The notes under the pieces: generated by a model
Database searches by the model: none
What the model saw: only the letters and a program-made list of their open reading frames with translations
Told to the model about the DNA's origin: nothing
Translations under genes and position numbers: made by a program
In this document: in pieces, positions 35,963 through 43,891 of the stretch
Position numbering within the stretch: position 1 is the stretch's first letter
How the letters are laid out: each line of letters begins with the position of its first letter
Assembly (NCBI GenBank): GCA_023957975.1
Contig: JAMLGM010000010.1
Span: 122,628 to 186,627, forward strand
DNA: 64,000 nt
Source of the DNA: Microthrixaceae bacterium
Lineage (GTDB): Bacteria > Actinomycetota > Acidimicrobiia > Acidimicrobiales > Microtrichaceae
Reading direction: 5' to 3'

Positions 35963-36649
35963 ATGTCGTCGGCGAGCACTGGTTCCACCCTTTCTTCTGA
36001 TCGACCGGTCGTGCTTTCCGACGCCGGCGACCGCCCCGAGTCGAGTCTCGAGGACATGAACGTGTTCGTCGTGTCGGGAGATCCGATCGTCGGGAGCTTG
36101 GTCGACGCCTACCGTTCAACCCTCGCAGAGGCGGGGGAGCCGGATTGGCAGACCGCGGTTCCGCCGAGCTTTCGACCGATCAACCGATCGGCGTTCCACG
36201 TCGTGGTAGATCCGATAGGGCGGCCGGTTGCCGTGTCCAACACCACTCTCGGCAAGATCGACGAGCTCTCGCTCGCGCCGTACGTCGACCCGATGAACGT
36301 GCCGGCCGGACTCATCTGCGAATGCCCGTCCATCGCCGTGCTTCCCGAGGGGCGAATCGAGGGGCTCACCGAGCTGTTGTACCGATCGATGTACACCTTT
36401 GCGCGACGTCAAGGGGCACGGTGGCTGATGTCGTTTGTCGATCCGCTCACGCTGACGCTGTTTCGCGACGAGGGGATCATGTTCCGTGCGCTCGGCCGAG
36501 TGACGACCCACCAGGGGTTCGAAGCGGTCGTGATCGGCGAGGAGCTGCGTGTCATCGAAGGGCACCTGGCTCGGGCGCGACCGGAGTTTCTCGCGTTCTT
36601 GACGGAGGCGTTCACCGACGAGGAGCGTGTCCGCTTCGAACTCCCGTAG
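35963..36649 (+). CDS. GNAT-like acyltransferase (N-acyl amino acid synthase type, uncertain)
   Basis: A 228-residue soluble protein. The middle part resembles GNAT-fold proteins of the autoinducer-synthase/FeeM group: AFHVVVDPIGRPVAVSNTTL, AGLICECPSIAVLPEGRIEG, LYRSMYTFARRQGARWLMSF and ITMFRALG-like IMFRALGRVTTHQGF. No full acyl-CoA motif can be pointed to with certainty. The ATG has GGAGG five bases upstream. It stands alone and converges on the arsenic module. The function is unproven. Confidence 0.55.
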   Translation: MSSASTGSTLSSDRPVVLSDAGDRPESSLEDMNVFVVSGDPIVGSLVDAYRSTLAEAGEPDWQTAVPPSFRPINRSAFHVVVDPIGRPVAVSNTTLGKIDELSLAPYVDPMNVPAGLICECPSIAVLPEGRIEGLTELLYRSMYTFARRQGARWLMSFVDPLTLTLFRDEGIMFRALGRVTTHQGFEAVVIGEELRVIEGHLARARPEFLAFLTEAFTDEERVRFELP

Positions 36650-36763
36650 CGCGGCGAGTGGTCCGATCGACGCTCGATGCGCGGCGCCCGGCGGGCGGGC
36701 GGGCGGGCGGCCCTGTTCACCGCCGCCCACAGTTCGTGAGCGTCACCCACAGTTCGTCACCGC

Positions 36764-36835
36764 CGCCCACAGTTCAACTGTGGGTGATTCCGGCCACCTG
36801 TGCGCCTGATTTGCCCACAGTTCAACTGTGGGTCG
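36764..36835. repeat. 72-bp twin-hairpin repeat, left copy
   Basis: Two identical 19-base hairpins (CCCACAGTTCAACTGTGGG at 36766-36784 and 36814-36832) flank a 29-base spacer. The whole 72-bp unit recurs at 39043-39114 with three changes. Half-hairpins (CCCACAGTTC) also occur at 36726 and 36746. It can terminate the convergent genes on both sides, and its second hairpin contains the arsC stop codon. Confidence 0.92.
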
Positions 36836-37358
36836 GGTGTCCGGGCGCCAGCGTGTGGGTCGGGTGTCCGGGCGCCAGCGTGTGGGTCGGGTGTCCGGGC
36901 GCCAGCGTGTGGGTCGGGTGTCCGGGCGCCAGCGTGTCGAGCAACGCCCGTACGCGGCGTTCGATGTCGTCGCGGATTCGTCTGACGGCGTCGAGGTCCT
37001 GGCCGGCGGGGTCGTCGAGGGCCCAGTCCTCGTAGCGTTTGCCGGGGTAATAGGTGCAGGTGTCCCCGCACCCCATGGTGATGACAACCTCCGCGCTGCG
37101 CAGGTTGGCGTCGGTCCAGCGTCGTGGCTGTTCGGCGGCGATGTCGATGCCGACCTCGGCCATGGCGGCCACGGCGACGGGGTTGAGCTGCTCGGCCGGT
37201 TCGCTGCCTCCAGACCAGGCCGTCGCTCGACCTGCGGCAAGGTGACGGAACCACCCGAGCGCCATCTGTGACCGACCGGCGTTGTGTATGCACAGAAACA
37301 GTACGGTCGGACGGTCTTCGGTCGGACGGTCTTCGGTCGGGCGGGGGGAATCGCTCAC
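36822..37358 (-). CDS. arsC: Arsenate reductase (low-molecular-weight phosphatase fold) with repeat tail
   Basis: A 178-residue ArsC that reduces arsenate to arsenite. The P-loop LFLCIHNAGRSQMALGWF holds the nucleophile Cys and Arg. The redox cysteines appear in ITMGCGDTCTYYPGKRYEDW, pointing to the thioredoxin- or mycothiol-coupled type, and DDPAGQDLDAVRRIRDDIE follows. The native fold ends near LLDTLAPG. The C-terminus then has four 9-residue repeats LAPGHPTHT from a 27-bp tandem repeat, stopping inside a hairpin. The N-terminus also has a duplication (PTEDRPTEDRPT). Its ATG overlaps the aquaporin stop by four bases. The operon order arsI-aqp-arsC supports arsenic detoxification. Confidence 0.9.
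   Translation of the reverse strand: MSDSPRPTEDRPTEDRPTVLFLCIHNAGRSQMALGWFRHLAAGRATAWSGGSEPAEQLNPVAVAAMAEVGIDIAAEQPRRWTDANLRSAEVVITMGCGDTCTYYPGKRYEDWALDDPAGQDLDAVRRIRDDIERRVRALLDTLAPGHPTHTLAPGHPTHTLAPGHPTHTLAPGHPTHS
36828..36935. repeat. Four perfect tandem 27-bp units encoding the ArsC tail
   Basis: Units start at 36828, 36855, 36882 and 36909 and are identical. Read on the minus strand each gives nine residues of LAPGHPTHT type. The first unit overlaps the end of the twin-hairpin repeat. Confidence 0.97.
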
Positions 37359-38122
37359 TGGGCTGCTCCTGGTTTAGTGGGTCGTTCGGTGGAGGGGTGG
37401 GTGCTGGGGTGGAGGTAGCGGGATAGGGCGAAGGCGAGGGTGCCGCCGATCAATTGGAACGCGATGAAGGGCGCTGCGCTCGACGGTGCGATTCCAGTGA
37501 AGGTGTCGGTCAGGGTCCGCCCGAGAGTGACTGCGGGGTTGGCGAAGCTCGTTGAGGAGGTGAACCAGTAGGCGGCGGTGATGTACCCGCCGACTGCGAA
37601 CGGCGCGAACCTCGCTCGTCCGGTGCGACCGAGTCCGAGGATGACCATCATGAGCCCGAACGTGGCGACCACCTCGCCGAGCCATACTCCCGACGATGAC
37701 CGCTCCGTGTGTGAGACGGCGACCGCGTCGAGGTCGAACATGAGGTTGGCGATCATGCAGCCGAGGCCGGCACCGAGGATCTGGGCGGCGATGTAGGCGG
37801 TGGCGGTCGCTGATCGGATGGCGCCGCCGAACCAGTCGATGAGGGTGACGACCGGGTTGAAGTGGGCGCCCGAGACCGGTTCGAACACGGCGATGAGAGC
37901 GGCGAGGCCTGCACCGGTTGCGAGCGAGTTCTGCAGGAGTTGCAGGCCGAGGTCGTCGGGGGAGAGCCGCTGAGCGGCGATGCCGGATCCGACGACGACG
38001 GCCACGAGCAGCCCGGTGCCGAGCGCCTCGGCGACCGCGGCCCGGCCCCCGGACAGCGCGCCGGGCCGCAGCGTGTCGGGCTGCAGCGGGGTGGGCCGCA
38101 GCGTGTCGGGCGAGCGTCTCAA
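37355..38122 (-). CDS. Aquaporin-family channel (AqpS-like, arsenite conduit)
   Basis: A 255-residue major intrinsic protein with six membrane segments and the two pore half-helices GAHFNPVVTLIDW (NPV variant) and FANPAVTLGRTL (NPA). In arsenic operons such channels let arsenite produced by ArsC leave the cell down its gradient, as in the Sinorhizobium aqpS-arsC pair. TTG 38122 overlaps the arsI stop (TTGA) and is in frame, giving an N-terminus with LRPTPLQPDTLRPG repeats before the first helix (ALGTGLLVAVVVGSG). The frame extends further but only antisense to arsI. No arsB or acr3 pump is present in the window. Confidence 0.88.
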   Translation of the reverse strand: MRRSPDTLRPTPLQPDTLRPGALSGGRAAVAEALGTGLLVAVVVGSGIAAQRLSPDDLGLQLLQNSLATGAGLAALIAVFEPVSGAHFNPVVTLIDWFGGAIRSATATAYIAAQILGAGLGCMIANLMFDLDAVAVSHTERSSSGVWLGEVVATFGLMMVILGLGRTGRARFAPFAVGGYITAAYWFTSSTSFANPAVTLGRTLTDTFTGIAPSSAAPFIAFQLIGGTLAFALSRYLHPSTHPSTERPTKPGAAQ

Positions 38123-38571
38123 CAGCAGCTGTTGGCCGAGGCTGAGGCGGCGCCCGAGGCTGAGGCTGAGGCTGAGCCGGCGTCGGCGCGCTGCGAGTTG
38201 GTCATCTGCTCGGCGTCGCCGGTCTTGACGTAGACCTCCCAGGGGGCGCCGTCGGGGTCGGTGACCCACGTTTCGGTCTTGTGGGCGTAGCAACAGGTCG
38301 TGTCGTCGACGCCGGTGGTGTCGAGCCCGTCGCCGGACAAGCGGGATTCGGCCGCCTCAACCTCGGGTGCGGTGTCGACTTCGACGCCGAGGTGGTTGAG
38401 GGTGCCACCCACGGCGCCTTCGATGAGGACGAGCTTGAGTGGCGGGTCGGCGATGGCGAAGTTGGCGTATCCGGGTTTGCGCTTGGCGGGCTCCGCGGCG
38501 AACAGCTTGGAGTAGAACTCGACGGCCTGGTCGATATCGGACACGTTGAGGGCGAGTTGGATTCGTGACAT
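38119..38571 (-). CDS. arsI: ArsI-type C-As lyase / CadI-like extradiol dioxygenase
   Basis: A 150-residue vicinal-oxygen-chelate protein. ArsI splits methylarsenite into arsenite using Fe(II) and oxygen. Likely metal ligands are Gln5 (MSRIQLALNV), His60 (LNHLGVEV) and Glu112 (APWEVYV). The vicinal cysteine pair that binds the arsenical is DTTCCYAHKTE (Cys93-94), the mark of ArsI. After the fold comes an odd low-complexity tail, GSASASASGAASASANSCC, ending in a second Cys pair. It is the first gene of the minus-strand ars operon; ATG 38571 has GAGGAG eight bases upstream. Confidence 0.88.
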   Translation of the reverse strand: MSRIQLALNVSDIDQAVEFYSKLFAAEPAKRKPGYANFAIADPPLKLVLIEGAVGGTLNHLGVEVDTAPEVEAAESRLSGDGLDTTGVDDTTCCYAHKTETWVTDPDGAPWEVYVKTGDAEQMTNSQRADAGSASASASGAASASANSCC

Positions 38572-38599
38572 CGGGATTCTCCTCGGGTTGCGGTAATCT

Positions 38600-38615
38600 A
38601 TTGACGAATATCAAT
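38600..38615. promoter_or_regulatory. Probable ArsR operator between arsI and arsR
   Basis: The inverted repeat ATTGA-N6-TCAAT lies in the 78-base gap between the divergent arsI and arsR starts, where ArsR repressors usually bind AT-rich imperfect palindromes. It contrasts with the GC-rich surroundings. Confidence 0.6.
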
Positions 38616-38649
38616 GTATCGATGGGTGTCGATGAATGCAAGGAGTGTC

Positions 38650-38991
38650 GTGAAGAAGATCGCCACGGTCGACGAGTGCTGTCCTCAGGTCCTCAACGCA
38701 CCGCTCGACGCAGACGAAGCCGACCTGCTCGCCGCGGGATTCAAGGCGTTGGCGGATCCGGTGCGCTTGCGGCTGCTGTCGCTCATCGCCAACGCTCCCG
38801 GCGGGACCGCCTGTTCGTGCGACCTCGAAGAGCCGGTCGGGAAGTCGCAGCCGACGGTGTCGCATCATCTGTCATTGCTCGCCGACGCCGGGTTGATCAC
38901 CAAGGAGAAGGTCGGCCGCTGGGTCAACTGCACGATCGTTTCCGAGCGACTCGAAGCGCTGCGCGACGCACTCGACTCCCGAACGCCCTGA
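38650..38991 (+). CDS. arsR: ArsR-family metalloregulator
   Basis: A 113-residue winged-helix repressor that would release DNA on binding arsenite. The fold is plain: AGFKALADPVRLRLLSLIAN, then SQPTVSHHLSLLADAGLITK (recognition helix) and GRWVNCTIVSERLEAL. Candidate metal-binding cysteines are the N-terminal pair Cys10-Cys11 (VDECCPQ) and Cys55/Cys57 (TACSCDLE). GTG 38650 is chosen because AAGGAG lies four bases upstream. It is divergent from arsI, so one operator can control both sides. Confidence 0.93.
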   Translation: MKKIATVDECCPQVLNAPLDADEADLLAAGFKALADPVRLRLLSLIANAPGGTACSCDLEEPVGKSQPTVSHHLSLLADAGLITKEKVGRWVNCTIVSERLEALRDALDSRTP

Positions 38992-39042
38992 ACCGAGCCA
39001 AAGCCGAGCCGAAGCCGAGCCATGCGCCAGCGGCGTGTCCGG

Positions 39043-39114
39043 CGCCCACAGTTGAACTGTGGGCGATTCCGGCCACCTGTGCGCCTGATTTGCCCACAGT
39101 TGAACTGTGGGTCG
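39043..39114. repeat. 72-bp twin-hairpin repeat, right copy
   Basis: It matches the left copy at 36764-36835 except for three bases. Two changes flip the central base of each hairpin (CCCACAGTTGAACTGTGGG at 39045-39063 and 39093-39111). It lies after arsR and before the ABC-F gene and is followed by a run of AACCGCCAGCCG-type repeats (39115-39168). Confidence 0.92.
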
Positions 39115-39186
39115 AACCGCCAGCCGAACCGCCGGTCGAACCGCCAGCCGAACCGCCAGCCGAACCGCCTTGGCTAGTGTGCCGAC

Positions 39187-40827
39187 GTGTCGTTGAGCGT
39201 CGAACATCTCGCCTATGCCCATCCCGGTGGGGACATCTTGTTCGACGATGTGTCGTTCAAGTGCCCGCGGGGTGTGGTGAGCGCGCTGGTCGGCGGTAAC
39301 GGTGTCGGCAAGACGACGTTGATGCGTCTCGTCGCCGGCGAGTTGGACGCGCTCGACGGCGACATCGCGATCGCTGGCGAGGTTCATTATCTGCCACAGG
39401 ACCTCGGCATCGGCGACACCGACGTCACGGTCAAGGAGTTGTTGACAGCGGTCGCCCCGAAGCATCTGGCCGCCGCCGGCAAGCAGTTGATCGAGGTTGA
39501 GTCGCGCCTGATCGCCGGCGACGACCAGGCCGCGTTCGAGATCGGCGACGCGCTCGACGCCTGGGGTGGTGCCGGCGGGTACCAGCTCGAGGCCACCTGG
39601 GATGAGGCGTGTCGGCGGGTGCTCGGCGACGGGCTGAGCGCGGTCGGCGACCGGATGGTGAGCACGCTGTCGGGTGGCGAGCGCAAGCGCCTGGTGCTCG
39701 ACGTCGTGTTCGCCCTCGACCCCGAAGTGGTGTTGTTGGATGAGCCGGACAACTTCTTGGACATCCCGGCGAAGAACTGGCTCGGCGAGTGCCTGCAACA
39801 GTGTGACGCCACAGTGTTGTTGATCTCCCACGACCGTGAGTTGTTGTCGACCGCTGCGGATCGAATCGTCACCCTGGAGGCCTCGGGTGCGTGGGTTCAC
39901 GGAGCCAGTTATCGCACCTATGACGATGCGCGGGCCGAACGCCAAGAACGCCTCGCCGCCGATGTCGCCCGGTGGGAGGAAGAGGAGCGTCGCCTCTTTC
40001 AGTTCTATAAGACGATGAAGCAGCGTGCGGCGAGCAATCACCGCAATGCGGCGCGGGCCGACGCCGCGGAGACGCGGTGGAAGAAATACGTCGAAGCGGG
40101 CCCGCCGCCGCCCCCGGCGCCGCGCCATCAGATCACCCCCAAGCTGGTCGGGGCCGACAGCGGGCGGGTGGTGTTGCGCTGCGACGGCCTCGGGGTGGAT
40201 GGATTGGTGTTGCCGTTCAGCGGCGAGATCCACTTCGGCGACCGGGTGGGTCTGGTCGGGCCGAACGGAACCGGTAAGTCGCATCTGATGCGGACCTTCG
40301 CCGGCGAGCTCGCGGCTGGCGACGGGGCGTTCACCTACGGCGCCCGCATCAACATGGGGTACTTCTCGCAGATGAACCGGCGCGTCGAGTTCGACGACAG
40401 CGAGTTGTTCGAGATCGCCCGTCGTCGGGTCACCAACGACACCGCGGCGATGGGTGCGCTCGGGCGCTACGGGTTGGCGGGAGCTTCGGACCGGTTGGTC
40501 GACACGCTGTCGGGTGGCCAACGAGCCCGGCTCGATGTCATGTGCCTCGAACTCGACGGTGCGAACCTGTTGCTGTTGGACGAGCCGACCGACAACTTGG
40601 ATCTCGAGTCCTCCGAGGTGTTGCAGGACGCGCTCACAGCGTTCACCGGCACGGTCATCGCGGTGTCCCACGACCGGGCGTTTCTGCGGTCGCTGTCGAC
40701 GTTTTGGCATATCGACGCCGACGGGATCGTGCGGGAGTTTCCCGATGTCGATTCGGTGATGGCGGTCCTGCAGGGCGACGTCGCCGCCTCGTCGGTTCGC
40801 GAGGCGCGGGTGTTGACCGCGGACTGA
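39187..40827 (+). CDS. ABC-F family ATPase
   Basis: A 546-residue soluble protein with two ABC ATPase domains and no membrane segments. ABC-F proteins act on ribosomes as translation factors or antibiotic-protection proteins. The first domain has VGGNGVGKTTLMRLVAG near residue 35, LSGGERKRLVLD and VVLLDEPDNFLDIP. A charged linker (WEEEERRLFQFYKTMKQRAA) follows. The second domain has GLVGPNGTGKSHLM near 360, LSGGQRARLDVM and LLLLDEPTDNLDLES. The first linker is rather short, which does not favour an antibiotic-resistance type. The start is GTG 39187. Confidence 0.92.
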   Translation: MSLSVEHLAYAHPGGDILFDDVSFKCPRGVVSALVGGNGVGKTTLMRLVAGELDALDGDIAIAGEVHYLPQDLGIGDTDVTVKELLTAVAPKHLAAAGKQLIEVESRLIAGDDQAAFEIGDALDAWGGAGGYQLEATWDEACRRVLGDGLSAVGDRMVSTLSGGERKRLVLDVVFALDPEVVLLDEPDNFLDIPAKNWLGECLQQCDATVLLISHDRELLSTAADRIVTLEASGAWVHGASYRTYDDARAERQERLAADVARWEEEERRLFQFYKTMKQRAASNHRNAARADAAETRWKKYVEAGPPPPPAPRHQITPKLVGADSGRVVLRCDGLGVDGLVLPFSGEIHFGDRVGLVGPNGTGKSHLMRTFAGELAAGDGAFTYGARINMGYFSQMNRRVEFDDSELFEIARRRVTNDTAAMGALGRYGLAGASDRLVDTLSGGQRARLDVMCLELDGANLLLLDEPTDNLDLESSEVLQDALTAFTGTVIAVSHDRAFLRSLSTFWHIDADGIVREFPDVDSVMAVLQGDVAASSVREARVLTAD

Positions 40828-40952
40828 CCGCGGATTGAGCGCGGACTGACGGGTCTGACGGCCGGAGCTCGACCTGGCTCGGTGCGATGTCGCGCGCATC
40901 GGTGACGCTGGTAGGAATGGCGGTGTCAGGGCGAAACGCGAGGGGGCCAGCC

Positions 40953-42305
40953 GTGTCGACGATTGAAGTGAATAAATGGATCGAGGGGCCCTACGCGCCG
41001 ATTCCCGGTGACGTCACGGCGACCGAGCTCGAGGTGATCGGTGAGCTGCCGGCCGAACTCGAGGGCCGCTATCTACGAAACGGCCCCAACCCGATCGGTC
41101 CGGTCGACCCGGCCACCCATCACTGGTTCGTGGGCGACGCGATGGTGCACGGGATTCGCATCAGGGAGGGTCGGGCCGACTGGTACCGGGCCCGGTATGT
41201 GCGCTCGACGGCGGTCAGTGAGGCGCTCGGTGAGGCGCCCGCGCCGGGGGAGCGTCACGGCACGTTCGACACCGCGAACACCAACGTCATTGGGCTGGAC
41301 GGGCGGACGTTCGCGATCGTCGAGGCGGGCGCTCGACCGGTCGAGTTGAGCTACGAACTCGACACGATCGAACACAGCAGTTTCGGTGGCACGCTGCCGA
41401 ACGGCTTCACCGCACATCCCAAGGTCGATCCGGCGACGGGCGATCTGCACGCCATCGCCTACCACTGGGCGATTCCGGGTCTTCAATACCTCGTGGTGGG
41501 CCCCGATGCCCGGGTGCGCAGCGTCGAGACCATCGACGTGGCCGGGGGGACGATGGCACACGACTGCTCGATCACCGCCACCCGGATGATCGCCTACGAC
41601 TTTCCGGTGCTGTTCGATTTCGATGCCGTCGTCAACGGCGCCAGCTTTCCGTATCGCTGGAACGATGACTACGGGGCGCGTGTGGGGGTGTTGCCGCTCG
41701 GCGGTCGCGGCGATCAGGTCCGGTGGTTCGAGGTTGAGCCCTGCTACGTCTTTCACCCGCTCAACGCATTCGACGACGGCGACAAGGTCGTGATCGATGT
41801 GGTTCGGTACTCGCGGATGTTCGACGTGCGTCCGCTCGGTCCGGAGGAGTCGGTGCCGTTGTTGTGGCGCTGGACGTTGGACACGGCGACGGGTCGGGTG
41901 AGCGAGGAGCAACTCAGCGATGTCGCCCTCGAGTTCCCTCGGGTCGACGAGCGACTGGTCGGCCGGCAACACCGCTGGGGCTATGCCTCGGGGGTTCAAC
42001 GTCGCGACGACCTCAACGACTTCGGCGGAGCGCTCGTGCGACTCGATGCCCGGGGTGGCGACGCCGAGATCATCGATATGGGGCCGGGCCGTGTGGCCGG
42101 CGAGTGGGTGATGGTGCCGCGCCACGAGAGCGCGGACGAGGACGACGGCTGGTTGATGAGCCTGGTCTATGACGCTCGGACGGATCGCAGCGAATTGGTG
42201 GTGCTGTCGGCCTCGGATCCGACGGCGGGTCCCGTCGCTCGCGTGCTGCTGCCCAACCGGGTGCCGCACGGCTTTCACGGCAACTGGGTGCCCGACGCGT
42301 TCTGA
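40953..42305 (+). CDS. Carotenoid cleavage oxygenase family protein
   Basis: A 450-residue non-haem iron dioxygenase of the carotenoid/stilbene oxygenase (RPE65-like) family. The four histidine ligands of iron lie in FTAHPKVDP, MAHDCSIT, CYVFHPLNAFDD and HGFHGNWVPDAF. The family start ELEGRYLRNGPNPIG and the WFVGDAMVHGIRI block are also clear. It would cleave an internal double bond of a carotenoid, apocarotenoid or stilbene; the substrate is not known. GTG 40953 is preferred (AGGGGG six bases upstream); ATG 40917 and 40887 are alternatives. It ends next to the boundary repeat of the Hhe module. Confidence 0.9.
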   Translation: MSTIEVNKWIEGPYAPIPGDVTATELEVIGELPAELEGRYLRNGPNPIGPVDPATHHWFVGDAMVHGIRIREGRADWYRARYVRSTAVSEALGEAPAPGERHGTFDTANTNVIGLDGRTFAIVEAGARPVELSYELDTIEHSSFGGTLPNGFTAHPKVDPATGDLHAIAYHWAIPGLQYLVVGPDARVRSVETIDVAGGTMAHDCSITATRMIAYDFPVLFDFDAVVNGASFPYRWNDDYGARVGVLPLGGRGDQVRWFEVEPCYVFHPLNAFDDGDKVVIDVVRYSRMFDVRPLGPEESVPLLWRWTLDTATGRVSEEQLSDVALEFPRVDERLVGRQHRWGYASGVQRRDDLNDFGGALVRLDARGGDAEIIDMGPGRVAGEWVMVPRHESADEDDGWLMSLVYDARTDRSELVVLSASDPTAGPVARVLLPNRVPHGFHGNWVPDAF

Positions 42306-42319
42306 GCGGGCCGCGGTGC

Positions 42320-42424
42320 CGGCGGCGCCGGTCGGGCAGTGATCGAGTCGGGTGTTGTACATGAGGGGCGGGGGTTTCGCCCCCCCTCCATCAAAAACCC
42401 CCGGGCCGCAACACACGGCCGAGG
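42320..42424. repeat. Left boundary repeat of the Hhe module (decayed palindrome with 51-bp direct repeat)
   Basis: Bases 42320-42370 are identical to 49992-50042. They include GTTGTACATGAGGGGCG, the left arm of the palindrome family. The right arm is replaced by C- and A-rich sequence. The tail (CCCGGGCCGCAACACACGG) also resembles the tail of the right copy. Confidence 0.9.
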
Positions 42425-42425
42425 G

Positions 42426-42476
42426 CAAAGATTGTGCAGAAAGCGACATCACGTGTCGCTTTCTGCACAATCTTTG
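42426..42476. terminator. Perfect 23-bp hairpin, bidirectional terminator
   Basis: Arms 42426-42448 and 42454-42476 are exact complements with a 5-base loop. The hairpin separates the convergent carotenoid-oxygenase gene and the unknown gene at 42532. The stem shares GCAGAAAGCGACA-like sequence with the hairpin at 17365. Confidence 0.75.
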
Positions 42477-42531
42477 AAAGTTGCCGGGTCCGAGCCACCG
42501 AGGACTCGAGTGTGGGAGGACGAGCGGTACT

Positions 42532-43770
42532 TCAGCCGTCGTGTTGAGCGTCGACGCTGCTTCGACCTTTACGTCGCTCGGCGAATCTGACGGCGAGCTT
42601 GTTCTTCGTCGCTCCGGCCCGGTTCTTGGCCTCGTCACCGAACCGCTTGAGTTCGTCAACACCGTCGGCCCCTGCTTCAAGGGCATCGGACCAGCGCTCT
42701 GCCATGGCTTGTTTCCATCGCTTGGCTTCAGCGGGGTCCTGTCCGGACTCGATACCGAGGACGTGGTGGAACGAGCCGACGTCGTGTGCAACCGCGTTGA
42801 CGGAGGCGACGACACCGCGTGACTTCTGCGGGTTGAACAACACCTTCGAGTTGGCCCTGGACGCAGCAACATCCATCTGAGCAAGGAGGCGGGTGGTGCG
42901 CTCCAAGACCTGTTCCAACCGGTCTTGTCTCGCCGCCTGAAGACCCAGGCGGTGGGCCTCGAGTTCCTCGGGAGCCCCGTCCAAGACACGATCGAGTTCG
43001 AGGACATCGACAGCGTCGTACAACTTGAAGCACTGAGCGAGGACCACCAGCCATTTCTGGACGTCGGCCTTCGCTCCATCGGTGTTCCTGGCGAGGTCGG
43101 AGATGCTCCACGACGCTTCGATTCTGTCTGCGAGGTCGCCGAGTTCACGCAGCGCGACACCCACGGTGTCGTGAACGGCCTGTGCCGATGACTGCACCTT
43201 TGACCACGTCACATCCGAGACTCGACCGACCGAACCTCGAACGCTCATCGCCTCTCGAACCGCCATCTCGACCCCGTCCAAGCGGGCGAGGACCACGTTG
43301 GTCTGGGACCGGAGAACCCGGTCGAGCTTTGCATCGATCACCTTGAGGTAGTCGACGATCTGGTCCATTTGTTGTTGCATGGCCCGCTGCGACATGAGCC
43401 CGGCGACACCCGTGAGGACCGCGGGGTTCGTGATGATCGACGTTGGCTTCGTGACGATCTGAACCCAGCTCTGGATGTCACCTCGTTCGCCCAACATCGC
43501 ATGGCTGACGCCTGGCGTTTTCGTGGGAGTCCACCCGATCTCTTTGACCTTCTGCGCGGACTCCTCGGTGAGTTTGACCCAACGGCTGGAGTTCGCCATG
43601 ACCTGGGATCCCGCGTCAGCGAACGTTGCGCCTGCCTTGAACAAAGCGGTGCTCTGGGACGCCCCGACGGTCGCCAGCCCGGTCGAACTCATGAACCGCT
43701 CGATAGCACGCTCGGAGCCGACGACGGCAAGACCGTCGTTGTCCCGGAATAGTTCGATTTCGTCGTTCAT
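42532..43770 (-). CDS. Conserved-looking protein of unknown function, divergent partner of Hhe
   Basis: A 412-residue protein that I cannot assign to a characterised family. It begins NDEIELFRDNDGLAVVGSER, with AIERFMSSTGL after it. A hydrophobic stretch near residues 120-140 (TSIITNPAVLTGVAGLMSQR) could insert in a membrane. A long helical region follows (QQQMDQIVDYLKVIDAKLDR and onward) and is probably coiled coil. The C-terminus is basic (KNKLAVRFAERRKGRSS). It resembles a recurrent actinobacterial type with a VVG...ERF start and a membrane-proximal helix. ATG 43770 is preceded by GGAAGG-type purines. It is divergent from the Hhe gene (121 bases) inside the same repeat-bounded module. Confidence 0.7.
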   Translation of the reverse strand: MNDEIELFRDNDGLAVVGSERAIERFMSSTGLATVGASQSTALFKAGATFADAGSQVMANSSRWVKLTEESAQKVKEIGWTPTKTPGVSHAMLGERGDIQSWVQIVTKPTSIITNPAVLTGVAGLMSQRAMQQQMDQIVDYLKVIDAKLDRVLRSQTNVVLARLDGVEMAVREAMSVRGSVGRVSDVTWSKVQSSAQAVHDTVGVALRELGDLADRIEASWSISDLARNTDGAKADVQKWLVVLAQCFKLYDAVDVLELDRVLDGAPEELEAHRLGLQAARQDRLEQVLERTTRLLAQMDVAASRANSKVLFNPQKSRGVVASVNAVAHDVGSFHHVLGIESGQDPAEAKRWKQAMAERWSDALEAGADGVDELKRFGDEAKNRAGATKNKLAVRFAERRKGRSSVDAQHDG

Positions 43771-43891
43771 CTGCCTGCCTTCCGCTCGCCTGTCAGGGTA
43801 TCGGCGGTGGGCGGAACTCCGCATGGGCGCTGTGCACCCGGAGGCGACCGATGTCGAGGAAATCGGGGGCCGACGCCTCTAAACTCCGGCT

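Noticed and set aside
36828..36935. Possible CRISPR array
   Set aside because: The 27-bp units are directly adjacent with no spacers and are in frame in arsC; they are a plain tandem repeat.
42346..42405. Transposon end or insertion sequence
   Set aside because: No transposase gene or IS-type terminal inverted repeats are seen anywhere in the Hhe module. Only direct repeats are present.
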